Assembly (NCBI GenBank): GCA_963971305.1
Contig: OZ020305.1
Coordinates: 7,163,001-7,227,000 of the forward strand
From: Arcuatula senhousia
Lineage: Eukaryota; Mollusca; Bivalvia; Mytilida; Mytilidae
Reading direction: 5' to 3'
Length of the DNA: 64,000 nt
Shown here: piece by piece, positions 12,371-23,165 of the stretch
How the letters are laid out: each line of letters starts with the position of its first letter
How positions within the stretch are numbered: position 1 is the stretch's first letter
Program-made: the position numbers and the translations under genes
Notes under the pieces: model-generated
Told to the model about the DNA's origin: nothing
Database searches by the model: none
The model's input: the letters and a program-made list of their open reading frames with translations, nothing else

Positions 12371-13418
12371 AAAAACACACACAAAATCAGAAAAAAAATT
12401 AAAATTTCAATTCCCCCCTTTGACCCCTAATTGCTAAATAGAAACGGTGGGGTCAAGAAGAAACTTATCATCCATTTTGTATCCAATATATATTACAAAA
12501 ACTAACTTGCAATTTTTTTTTTCAAAATCGGACCTTAAAAAAAGTTGGATCTTTGCCCCTTTTGCGACCAAGCAGGTAAAAAAATACAAATACAAAACAA
12601 GGCAGATATACCAATGAAGTTGAAGATTTTAATGATTCTGCCTTAGTACATGTACTCAGGAAATGATGGTTTTATGATGTCAAACCTCTTTCTTCCATTG
12701 CAATCTTAAGGTTGGTAGTAACACAAAACTAGGGATATATACTTATGGAAAAAAGAAACTGTGCATCACTTTGGAAAATCACAAATTCAAAATTTTATTT
12801 AGTATTTTATACATTTTATCACAAAAGTATTGCAAAATCATTTTTCTCAAGATCTGTACAAAAAAATTTCATTTTTAGACCCCTAAAAGATGTTTTGTTT
12901 GCAGTTTGAAATCAGGTAGTGTCAATTTGAAATTAACAAAATCACACTTTGGAAACAATGCACAGTTTTGAAATTAAGTTTTCTCAATCGATTTTCACCA
13001 AAAAAGTTTCCCCTTTTAGTGGTGGAAAGTTAACAGTTTAATTTTTGAGTGAAAAACTTGATTTTTCATTTTTGGGTTAAAAAGTGGTTTTTTTTTTAAT
13101 CTCAGAAACTGGAATTAAAAAAAATTCGGATTTTTACCCCAAAATGATCTGCATGATCCACTCGACATTCAGTGAAAATTTCAATTCGAAAACTGTTACA
13201 GTATTTTTTACGATTTTCTGATTAAAAGAAATATGGGTACAATTGATTTCCAATAGACATGCACAGTTTCTTTTTTCCATGAGTATAGTAAGGTGATGAA
13301 TTTAGAACTACTAGTACTTTAAAATATTGCCTGTTTGCAATTGCCCTTTTGTCTTCTTTTGGTGTCATCAGTTTTAATTTGTAGAACGTCACTAGATCAT
13401 TATTTTCTAAAGTGTTGT
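12371..13418. other. No gene recognised
   Basis: AT-rich DNA with many homopolymer A/T runs and no recognisable protein or clear repeat boundary. Confidence 0.5.
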
Positions 13419-13423
13419 GTCAG

Positions 13424-13477
13424 CAAGGCCGTAAATTACATAGAGGCAGAGGAGGAGGCAGCTGCCTCCTCAGTTTT

Positions 13478-13518
<41 letters not shown>

Positions 13519-14503
13519 ATTACAAAAAAAAAAGGAAAATGGAAGATGGTTTAATGTCTCTACATCGTGTTTGAATCAGTCTTTCAATAAAATCGGGTTA
13601 ATTGATCTATTCTAATATTAATAAATCAAATTGAAAAAGCTTTCACTCCTAAATATAAGGTCTCATATAATAGCAGAAAGCTGTGGATGATTGTTGGTGA
13701 AAAATGTTGGCTAAAACGTTAAAGAGGTTTTACCATGGAACCGTTCATAAGTGATAAGATTTTGGGCTGTCTTTTTCCCTCTAGTTAATAATGTAATAAT
13801 TCTGGTCAAATTGGTAATTTCTCTCCAAGTCTACCAGCATGACCTTCCTCTCAAGTTAATAAATAGTGACCATATAGTTTAAAAGTTAAAGTGGCGACTG
13901 TTAGATAAAAATCTTTTTCTATCTTCATACAATATATCGTAGTTTCGGATACTGTTATAAACTGTCAGATTGTCACTACCGCACTCCTTTTTCACTGACT
14001 GTTGGTAGATTCAGTTTCTGTTTTATTTTGATGTCATGACGCGTCTGCGAATTGTCGGTCTTATTGATAGTCTACTTTAAATCACAGCAGGTCTTCTTTC
14101 ATGTTTGTCAGTCTATTCATTTCAGATGTCTTAAAAAGCAATGAAAAACTGTCCATAGTCCAATATGTAAACAAGCCTTAGCATTACCGGATGGTGGGTC
14201 TTGTTTTGAACAGCTTAGTTTCTAGTTTCTTTCTCGTTTGTATGTTTAGAATAATAAAAGCTCAATGTTAATGATTTTTGCAATTAAAACTTAGGAAAAG
14301 TGTATAAAGTGGATAACAGCGCCTTTTCGTTTATCTTTTTTTATAACTACTATCTAAATTAATATTGAAAATGGTATCAGGATTTGCAAGAAAACTGGAT
14401 TTGTTTTATTGAAAAGTCTATAGCTTCTGGGGGCCTGGGCGGCCCCCAGACCCCCGCCTTCTGGTATTGCCTCCCCTTTCATCGGAGACAATTTACGGCC
14501 TTG
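13424..14503. mobile_element. Non-autonomous DNA transposon with 5-bp target duplication (hAT-like)
   Basis: The left end CAAGGCCGTAAATT (13424-13437) is the exact reverse complement of AATTTACGGCCTTG (14490-14503). Directly outside both ends is GTCAG (13419-13423 and 14504-14508), a likely 5-bp target duplication. Just inside the left end is the perfect 20-bp palindrome GAGGAGGCAGCTGCCTCCTC, then about 36 A's. Inside the right end is a GC-rich GGCGGCCCCCAGACCCCCGCC stretch. No transposase is visible. The hAT assignment is inference from terminus style; duplication length alone does not decide it. Confidence 0.75.
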
Positions 14504-14508
14504 GTCAG

Positions 14509-15090
14509 ATTTTTAATTTGTTTTAAAGATATTTAATTTTTTCTACCATAGTCAATACCTCTCAACTGGCTGTCATTACCAAGATGTGTTGTATAATCTA
14601 ACGTTAGATCATATCCTGCAGACATTATGTGCAAAGTTTTAAGGTAGCCTAAACCCTTGAAGTGATGGCAATAACAATGGTAAAATGGGATATAAAGCTA
14701 TCTCTCTGACATTTTAAAATAAACTTTAATATTACTGACGAAAAGTTGCATCATATTTTTCTTTGCTATATACTCTTTTGCAAATTTTACTCAATAAATA
14801 TTTCCCCGATACTAAAAAGAATTCATTAGAATAACAAAGAATGTGTGTAAAATTTACAAAGATAAACTTGTCACTATACCATGACTTAGATACTGCTGAA
14901 AAACCAACCTTAGACTCACCTTTGCCATGTTCCTTGCTATCTATTGATAATTTTGCAAATCTTCTAACAATAAAGTAATCTTTTTTTTTCTTAGAGAAAA
15001 TTATATTGCAAATCACTTTTTAAAGTGGACAACTTCTTAAATTGAAGGAGCGGACATAGCAAAAAAGGGGGAGCGACATTGAAGGTTTGA
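14509..15090. other. No gene recognised
   Basis: A 94-codon minus-strand frame (15016-14732) has no recognisable features. Nothing else is supported. Confidence 0.45.
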
Positions 15091-16539
15091 TTTTAATGAG
15101 ACTGGTCTTACGTTGACAGACAAGTTAATTTTTGAAATTCAGGGGAAAAGTACTGAAAAACGGAATATTTTGTCGCTTTAAGGGCCAATAACTCCTAAAA
15201 CAAATGGTCCTACAGCTTTGACTTAGTTACATGAAATGTAGATCATGATGTGCTAAATCATATGTAATTTAAATTTTTGAAATATCTTGTATAGTTTAAG
15301 ATAATGGGCTAAATAGGTGAAACATTTTGAAAAAATCCAGAAAAAGGACAATAACTCCTATGTTGATTGTTGGATCTTCTTGAAAATTTCAGAGCAGGTA
15401 GATCTTGGGCTGTTAATCATTTTTGGTTTTGCATGATTTTTATATCTGTAACCATTTTTGAGTTATTAGCAAAAAACTGCAATTCACCCCTATGTTCTAT
15501 TTTTAGCCATGGTGGCCATATTTTTTGACAAATCAAAAATCCAAACAATAGAATTGTAGCAGACATGCTATTAAACATGTGTGCCAAGTTTAGATTCAGT
15601 TGGTCTTATGGTGTCAGACAAGTTAATCATTGTAATTCAGGGAAAAAGTAATGAAAAATGGTAAATTTTGATGCTTTAAGGGCCATAACTCCTAAAAATG
15701 AAATGTAGATCTTGATGTGCTTAATCATATGCAATTTAAATTTTTGAAAAATTTTGTATACTAGTAGTTTTCAAGATATGGGGCTAAATAAGTGAAAAAT
15801 TTTGAAAAATTCCAGAAAAAGGGCAATAACTCCTACATCAGTTGTTGGATCTTCTTGAAAATTTCAAGGCAGGTAGATCTTGAGGTGCTTAATCATATGC
15901 AATTTAAATTTTTGAAAAATTTTGTATACTAGTAGTTTTCAAGATATGGGGCTAAATAAGTGAAAAATTTTGAAAAATTCCAGAAAAAGGGCAATAACTC
16001 CTACATCAGTTGTTGGATCTTCTTGAAAATTTCAAGGCAGGTAGATCTTGAGGTGCTTAATCATATGCAATTTAAATTTTTGAAAAATTTTGTATACTAG
16101 TAGTTTTCAAGATATGGGGCTAAATAAGTGAAAAATTTTGAAAAATTCCAGAAAAAGGGCAATAACTCCTACATCAGTTGTTGGATCTTCTTGAGGCAGG
16201 TAGATCTTGAGGTGCTGATCACTTATATCCAGCCAGAATTTTGATATCTGTTACCGTTTTTGAGTTATTTGCAAAAAAAATGCAATTTATCCCTATGTTC
16301 TATTTTTAGCAATGGTGGCCATGTTTTTTAACGAATCAAAAATCCAAACCACAGTTTTAAAGCACATATGCCAATGAACAACTGTACCAAGTTTGGTTGC
16401 AATTGGACCTATGGTGTCAGAGGAGTTAAGGTTTGAAAAAGTTTACGGATGACGGACGGACGAAGGATGGACGGACGGACGGACGACGGACGCCAAGTGA
16501 TTGCAATAGCTCACATGACCCATTGGGTCAGGTGAGCTA
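15091..16539. mobile_element. Family 1-like element; left end unresolved
   Basis: The right end GGGTCAGGTGAGCTA (to 16539), followed by an A-run and preceded by a GACGGACGGACGGAC run, matches the other family 1 elements. The interior carries AGGGCCATAACTCCTAAA-type boxes and the 168-bp array. No CTAGAGGCTCC-type left edge was found, so the left limit is approximate. Confidence 0.55.
15690..16205. repeat. 168-bp tandem repeat, about 3 copies
   Basis: TCCTACATCA recurs at 15831, 15999 and 16167, exactly 168 bp apart, and units are almost identical. The last is shortened after GATCTTCTTGA. The near identity suggests recent amplification. Confidence 0.9.
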
Positions 16540-16633
16540 AAAACCATTTTTGGGATCATGCTGAAAATCGAACTTGACCTGTATTTATTGTACTAAACAG
16601 CTGTGCAAAACATAACAGACAGACAACAAAAGA

Positions 16634-16680
16634 AACTGAAGGTATAATATTATACCTTGCCACTTCATGTGGTGGGGTAT
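16634..16680 (-). repeat. End fragment of the 35.5-kb element family
   Basis: Read on the minus strand it gives a TACCCCACCACATGAAGTGG hairpin followed by CAAGGTATAA, close to the left end of the element at 35519. Confidence 0.5.
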
Positions 16681-16917
16681 AAAGAGGGTCCATCAAAGAA
16701 GATAATTTATTTTGAGTTTTGTACTGGTATTCTGCTACCACAATTTAATGAAAACCTTTTATCTTTATGATATTTTATATCAGGATAAAGAGAAATATTA
16801 ATAGTTTACTGCAGCTGAGAAAAAATGTTAAAGCAAAGTGTGATATAAACATAAGACACCAGAAAGATCTTTTTATGCAACTTGCAGATGAATAGAAAAA
16901 CAATGTAATTTTCATAC

Positions 16918-16923
16918 TTTATT
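16918..16923 (-). terminator. ARMC6: ARMC6 poly(A) signal
   Basis: AATAAA on the minus strand, 32 nt past the ARMC6 stop codon. It gives a very short 3' UTR. Confidence 0.55.
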
Positions 16924-16954
16924 AACATATTAAATAAATACAATTTAATTAAAA

Positions 16955-17167
16955 TCAATAAGCTAATTCTCCCTTTTCTCCTTTCCATAATTCATTAAAT
17001 TCCACATTACAACCCAAGTCTCTCAGGGCAGCTTTAGCCTCGTCATTACATGATTTATGATTGGTCCTAGCTGCATTAATAAGTGTCTCAGCACCTAGTT
17101 CTAATATGGGATCACAGTATTCTCTGGTTCTGGCCACTAAATTCCTAAGTACCATACAGGCTTGTTT
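16955..17167 (-). CDS. ARMC6: ARMC6 coding exon 5 (terminal)
   Basis: Residues 396-465, [12 protein letters not shown] to GEKGELAY, then TGA. The acceptor is TTTACAG. Confidence 0.92.
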   Translation of the reverse strand, partial: KQACMVLRNLVARTREYCDPILELGAETLINAARTNHKSCNDEAKAALRDLGCNVEFNELWKGEKGELAY

Positions 17168-20100
17168 CTGTAAAGAAAAATAGCAGTACAGATATCTAGA
17201 ATTATAGATCTTTATATATTATTATAGAAACGACTAGAATACTGACAAAGTCAGAAAGGGCCCCTCGGCAAAAAAGTGTTTTCAAAATCATACGAACTTT
17301 GATTATAACTACTAAGGCATGCTCCATGAAATGTATATGAAACCTCAGAGCTGTATTGTTAATAGCATTTGACATGTTTGAGTTTTATTGTTCAAAAATT
17401 CCAATTCTCAAAATTTGCCGTGATTTTCCATCAAAAATGAAGTTACTTAGCAGCTGTATTGATAATAGTTTTTTAGTTTTAGTGTTCACAAAATCAAATT
17501 CTAAAATCTGTGATTTTCAAAATATTTCACGGATTTGCACAAAAATTTAATATGCAAATTATGACATGCTACTTAGTAGCTGTAAAGAATTTCAGATCTG
17601 TGTTGTTAATTGTTTTTGAGTTTTAATGTTCACAAAGTCCAATTCTCAAAATCTGTGATTTTCGATAAAAATGAAGTTTTTTCCGAAAATATTTCACATT
17701 TTTGCATGAAATTTTAATATACAAATTATAACATGCTACTTAATAGCTGTACAAAATTTCAGAACTGTGTTGTTAATAGTTTTTGAGTTTTAGTGTTCAC
17801 AAGAATTGCTGACGGATGGACGGACTGACAAAGTGAAAACTATAGGGCGTCCACATCTTCAATGTTGGGCCTTAATTAAGCATAAAACATGTGAAACATC
17901 ACTTAAAATTTCTTGATTTAAAAAAAAAAATCAGTACTATTTCTCTTTTTAGGCCAAATGCATTCCCACAATAAAGATAGCAAAGTTTGAGCTGCTTAAA
18001 TTTTGGTTCCCCCAGGGTAACCCCCTCTAGATTTTTAGATAGTGTTTATTCTTTGTTTGGGTAAAACATCTTTAAAATGGCAACCCATTTTATATTGATC
18101 ATTGTTGCATTCATTTCAGTATTAGAAAGCTTTAATTGAAAAAGGCTTTGGTGAAACATCAATTGATTATGCCCCTTTGTCTTAAACTTATTTATTTATC
18201 TTGAACTGAGAAACAAACTAAATGTTTCCTATAATCCCTTTCTATATTGTAATATGCAAGTTTTGCCTTGTGTTTTTGTGGCAGCCCCCATTTAGCCTAA
18301 TCTTATTAAACTCTATACAAAGTCCTCAATGAGCATGGGGTATTGTTCTCCTCATATACGGGACAACCCTTTTTGTCTCTTTAAAAAGACTAGCATCGTT
18401 CCTTACCTGAACTCCTTCCTCTTTGATATGAATCTTCATTGCCTGTAAAATGACCTGATGACCTTGACAATCTATGACCTGTTTACAATTGGTAGGATTT
18501 CGAAGAACAACTTTTGCCATCGTTGCACAGCCAAGTTCAGCTACAGCTGGGTTGGCTTGATGCTTTGTCATTGCTGCTAAGATGAGTTCAATTCCTCCCT
18601 TTTCAACTATTGCTATCTTAACATCATCATTTCCAGCTAAAGCTTTCAGTAAAGCTAAAGCTTGTCTGACAATACCCTAAAATACAAAATGCAAATAATG
18701 AGAACAATGTTAAGCACATCAACATGATCAATGAGTACATCATTTTTTATACGACCGCAAAAAAATTGCGGACGTATAATGGTATGATGCTGTCGTCGTT
18801 GTCGTCGTCCGCGGCGTCTGTTAACTTTAGTGTTACCGCAATAACTTAAGTTCAAGTTATTCAATTGCTATGAAATTTGACAATGATGTTCCATACCATA
18901 AAAAGATGAATAAGATTGATTTTGGGGGTACCCCCATTTTTAGTTTCAAAATTAGGGGCCAAAAAGGGGCCAAAAATGCTACTTTTATGTTTGTTGGCAT
19001 TTTAACTTTAGTTCTAGTTATCCCATTGCTTTGATATTTGGCAATAATGTTCCTTACCATTAAAAGATGAACAGGATTGATTTTTGGGGTCACCCCTTTT
19101 TTCGTTTTGAAAATAGGGGCCCAAAGGGGCAAAAAAAAAATCAAATATTGAATTTGTTTCCACTATAACTTTAATCCTAGTTGGCCTATTGTGAAATTTG
19201 GCAAGAATGTTTCTTACCATAAAAGATTGAACCTGATGAATTTTCGTCCCCCCCCCCATTTTCCCCGTCATGTAATTTGGGGTCAAAAGGGGCCAAAATC
19301 GAAACTTTTTTATTTGTGGTCCGATTTTGAATTTTTTTTTTGCATGTTTGTTCTTGTCAAATAGCAGATACAAAAATTAGAAATAATTTTTGCGACCCCC
19401 CCCCTTTTTCCACTATTACATAATTAGGGACCAAAAGGGGCCAAAATCGATACTTTTTTATTTGTGGTTCGGTTTTGAAAATTTATGTGCATGTTTGTTC
19501 TTGTCAAATAGTGGTTTCAAAATTGAGAATTATTTTTGTGACCCCTTTTTTCTCACCTACTATGTAATAAGGGGCAAAAATTGAAACTTTTTACTCGTTC
19601 AAACCTCACCAAAAAATTCCAGTAATCAAAACTCATCAATCCACAATAGGCTTTTAAAATGTGGAAAGTCCACCAAAAGCTGCATGTGTCAAAAACCTTT
19701 GTCAGTCCACCATGGGCTGCATGTGTCCAGAACAATTGACTATCCATATTGGACCTAAAACGTACAGGGCTCAACATGTTGCGGTCGTATCATGCTGCGC
19801 TCGGCGAAGCTTTTTATTAAAGAATTTTTTTATTTGTATTTTGGAAGTGTCATGTACATATATTTTTACGTGTAACTTATAAAGTCAGCTGCCATCTGAT
19901 TTTGTTTTCTCCTTTGTTTGAATGAATGATCAAATACTGGAGTACATACCTTTTCAGCAATACTTGTTTGGAATGCCTGGAGTATAAAGTCTAGTCCTCC
20001 CATATCCATAACAGCTTTACAAAACTCATCTCTTACAACCAATACACTCATGGTGGCAAATAACTCACTCAGAACTGCTGTATTACTGGAGTACTCTGAA

Positions 20101-21903
20101 AACGAAAAACACAAGTTTATAATTATTTTGCTTTTTTATACTTGAAAATTCAAATGTATGATTAGAGACCTTCTGACCCCCATGCAACTTAATCTTACGG
20201 CGTAAGATTAAGTTGCATGTGAAGTTACAGTTACCAAAATGGTGTTAAACTGTATCATATTACCAGTAAATGTATTATTTGAATGTTTTCAGCCGTTTTT
20301 AACAGTTATAGAAAGTTTTCTTTTTACTCAACAACATGTACATGTAGTTTAAATTGCAAGCATGTCCTTCACTGTATAACAATAACAAAAAACAGTTGCA
20401 CTTCTTTGCCTTATATTTTATTCACATGTTCATGAAATTTTGAATGTCATTTTCTCATGAAGCTATTTCCATACCTTTGCAGAGCTCCAATAATGTTATA
20501 AGTGAATTCCCCTCTGACACAATCATTTTTGCATGCTCATGGGCTTGTCCAAAAGGTACACGAACATCGTCATCATAGGTCAAACTTCGTAAAAGTCCAC
20601 ATGCTTCAGAAACGACACTTGCATTGCTTTTATTTTCAGACAATATTGTTACCAGTTCTGTAATTAATTTCTTTTTCACATACATTTGTCTATTAGTTTC
20701 ATGTTTAATACATGTGTTTCTAATCAGTTTAAGATCAAGAACCAATAACTCTTTATCATCACTAATCCCCTTTAAATTGTCCATAAACAATATACAGCTT
20801 GGCTCGTCTAGAAGATCTGGCTGACCATTCATTAAAGATATCAACCCTAGCAACACTTCCTTGAACATTTCCTTATTGTTTCTAAATTTCTGGAAAGCCT
20901 CTATTAATACTGGATAAGCATTATTTTCTCCAGCTCTGCATCGCCTGGCCAAATCAATATCACATTCAGACCTAAGTTTTCCGATTGTTTGTGTACATTC
21001 TTCCTCTTTAGAACTTTCTACAGAAATTTTAAGCTGCTTAATTGCTGTGATAATTCGATCTTCTAATTTTTCACCATTTTCATTGTACAGATCTGCTTGC
21101 CTTATGATGTTTGCCAGATTAATTCCCTATAATGAAATTCATACACAATTATTCATAAATTATAGATAAAAATATTTGTAAAAAAAATATATACATTTTA
21201 CAAAAAAAAACAACATTTCTTAATTTAATTTTCATATCTAAGTACATTTGTATATACCTGGTACTCATGATTATGTTAATGGATATTGTATACTATCAGG
21301 TTTATAAGAAAAGTGTTTTTGTCTATGTTTATATACATGCTATAAAAATGGCAGTTTCTTCATCCTGTTGAAGTTGGCCATCATGCATTAGACATGTTAG
21401 AAGTAAAAGAAGAAGTAAACAATACATAATGATATGAATATATATTTTCTTATCTTTTTTCTAATAAATGTATGGAACTGTGTGAATGTTGCACCACATA
21501 AATGACTTACAAATTTATGTACAATGTAGTCCAACATTTCAAAATAAAAATTTCTATTTTGGTATATAAAATCATTTCAAATGATGAAGTGACATCCTGT
21601 TTTTACACTTGAGACTGTAAAAATTAATTATTATACAATTGTAATGATTGTGTTTCAGTCTACAAGTATATGTTGAGCATTTCACAAATATTGATAATTG
21701 TTTTTTATGGTGAACTGTTAAATTTGTATTTATGTTCATCAAAATTTAGGATAGCTTCAAAATTAGTTAGAATTCAATGTATTTACTTGTGTTTCAAACT
21801 GTTGAACTGCGTCATCTATGGCATCTTGCTTGTCCATACCAAATTCAGACATATTTTCCTTAACAACATCATCAAAAGTCTCCTGTGTTATTCTCCTTGC
21901 CAT
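16955..21903 (-). CDS. ARMC6: ARMC6, armadillo repeat-containing protein 6
   Basis: Five coding exons (21903-21787, 21126-20475, 20095-19950, 18676-18407, 17167-16955) join in frame into 465 residues, close to human ARMC6 (476 or 501). The N-terminus [20 protein letters not shown] matches the family's hallmark. Armadillo-type helices fill most of the rest, including [20 protein letters not shown] (exon 3), [17 protein letters not shown] (exon 4), [12 protein letters not shown] and [12 protein letters not shown] (exon 5). Every junction has GT-AG ends and the phases agree. ARMC6 is a poorly understood armadillo protein with no established biochemical activity. The intron between exons 3 and 4 holds a mobile element and that between exons 2 and 3 a perfect palindrome. 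The ATG directly follows a TTATAG that could be a splice acceptor, so a 5' leader exon is likely upstream. Confidence 0.93.
17220..18350. other. ARMC6 intron 4, degenerate repeats
   Basis: Three diverged units share a CACAAA(A/G)TC, CAATTCTCAAAATCTGTG and TTTGCA pattern at 17385-17810, followed by a GACGGATGGACGGAC run. This is a remnant of a minisatellite-bearing element like those at 7-16 kb. No coding sequence. Confidence 0.45.
18407..18676 (-). CDS. ARMC6: ARMC6 coding exon 4
   Basis: Residues 306-395, [18 protein letters not shown] to HIKEEGVQ. The acceptor is TTTTAG and the donor CAG/GTAAGG, phase 0. Two armadillo-like repeats are recognisable. Confidence 0.92.
18749..19810 (+). mobile_element. 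Helentron/HINE-like element in ARMC6 intron 3
   Basis: ATACGACCGCAA (18749-18760) is the exact reverse complement of TTGCGGTCGTAT (19779-19790). The right repeat is followed by the hairpin GCTGCGC-TCG-GCGAAGC (6 of 7 pairs), then TTTTTAT. The left repeat is preceded by TTTTTT. The interior has about four degenerate units with AAAAGGGGCCAAAA and ACCCCCCCC-type runs. No coding frame is convincing. The element is antisense to ARMC6. Confidence 0.7.
19950..20095 (-). CDS. ARMC6: ARMC6 coding exon 3
   Basis: Residues 257-305, [18 protein letters not shown] to SIAEK. The acceptor is TTTTCAG and the donor AAG/GTATGT, phase 0. Confidence 0.92.
20181..20219. repeat. Perfect 18-bp inverted repeat with 3-nt loop
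   Basis: Arms CATGCAACTTAATCTTAC (20181-20198) and GTAAGATTAAGTTGCATG (20202-20219) are exact complements around GGC. It lies in ARMC6 intron 2, 86 nt 5' of exon 3 on the plus-strand scale. Confidence 0.95.
20475..21126 (-). CDS. ARMC6: ARMC6 coding exon 2
   Basis: Residues 40-256, from [14 protein letters not shown] through the helix-rich [18 protein letters not shown] to LLELCK. The acceptor is TTATAG. The donor is GTATGG in phase 1, and the split codon becomes Glu257 with exon 3. Confidence 0.92.
21787..21903 (-). CDS. ARMC6: ARMC6 coding exon 1
   Basis: Residues 1-39, [12 protein letters not shown] to QQFETQ, ending at a GTAAAT donor in phase 0. The ATG abuts ATTATAG, a plausible acceptor. 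Confidence 0.92.
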
Positions 21904-22189
21904 CTATAATTACATGTATATATTTATTAATAAACATGATAAATGTAACGAAAAAATATCAAGCACATATATCGTGATAATACATGCCAGGAAGGAAAAG
22001 GAAAAGAAAAGTTTAATCTCTGGTACATAAAAAAACGCAATATAATAGATCATCAGCGATGAGATTTAACATATTTAATAAAAAGAAAACAAAAATAAAT
22101 CCGAAGAAAATATGAAATGCAATAATGAATCGGTAGATGATCAAAATAAGAACTAAAACTATGTACAGTATTGGTTGAGATTATATTTA

Positions 22190-22480
22190 AGAGATTTGGG
22201 TTTTGAACAAGTCCAGGGTGTCACCTTTAATGATTTTCCAGGTAGGGAGTTCCATTGTCTAATTGATTGTTTTCAAAACTCTGTTTAGCATGTTGAAAGT
22301 TTTGCAGTTTGAGTGCCTGATGGGTCTGCAATTACCCTGCCTGTGTGTGGTATGGTTACATTGACGATTTTGTAAAGCATGAAAAGCCTAGAGTCTTTTC
22401 TTCTGTCTGAAAGGCTACGCTGTTCAAGATGTGTGAACATCTCTCTAACATTTTGTTTTTTCTGTATTTGTTGGAGACAG
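22190..22480 (-). mobile_element. Possible LINE C-terminal remnant
   Basis: On the minus strand a broken frame reads RQWNSLPGKSL and then a Lys/Ser-rich tail, the style of the end of a retrotransposon ORF. Upstream frames are interrupted. Weak call. Confidence 0.35.
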
Positions 22481-22499
22481 AATATTATGGGGTAATTTC

Positions 22500-23104
22500 A
22501 TGATGCGAGATCGTTCATTTGAATTTTCCATGAACTGTGATTTAGGCAAACAATTGTTCATGAACTGTGATGAAGGCATTGTCTGTGAACTGTTTTTGCT
22601 ATAATAATTTTCCCTGATCTGTGATTGATTGCTCCACAGATCTCCACAGTGGCAATATTTCCTGTGAATTGTGATTTGGGGAATTTTTGCTTAATCCTGT
22701 TAACTCCAATTTTTATTTTCCGTGAACCGTGATTAGGACCCCCCATCAGGCCCCCCTAAAAGTGACAATATTTAAATTCATTCCAAGTCTTGAGAAGGTT
22801 AAACGTAAAATGTCCACTTGCTCCACTACGGATTATGGGTTATGGGACCCCCCCCCCCCCTGAAAAAAATGTGTAAGGAGCTAAATTGTTGCAGCTGAAG
22901 TTTAGATTACATTTTAGGGAAGCCTAGAGTAGAATTGGTTTTTTTTTGCATATGTTATTAATGTGTGGTTCCCATTTTAAAATGCTACTAATTATGGTTA
23001 CACACAAATTTTTGGTTTGTACAACATGTTCTCAGAATATCTTTCAAGGAGCAGAAATTTAAAATTTAAAAAGACAATAATGAGAATTGTACAGTAGTCA
23101 GTAC
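22500..23104. repeat. Degenerate TGAACTGTGAT repeats and a dispersed repeat copy
   Basis: CATGAACTGTGAT or a variant recurs about six times at 22528-22740. The segment 22768-22902 matches 8946-9090. A run of 14 C's lies near 22848. Confidence 0.55.
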
Positions 23105-23165
23105 ACAGGGGCTTGGTACAATTTTTATAGCAGTAAATATATAAAAAATTGTACCAAGCCCCTGT
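23105..23165. repeat. Near-perfect 26-bp foldback
   Basis: ACAGGGGCTTGGTACAATTT (from 23105) pairs with AAATTGTACCAAGCCCCTGT (to 23165) around a 9-nt loop. The arms are about 26 bp. Confidence 0.9.

Noticed and set aside
13335..13615. Open frames with a poly-lysine stretch
   Set aside because: The lysines come from the run of about 36 A's inside a mobile element. No gene features.
19014..19373. Minus-strand frames in the ARMC6 intron
   Set aside because: They arise from the degenerate units of the 18.75-19.81 kb element (GGGGCCAAAA runs) and have no family resemblance.
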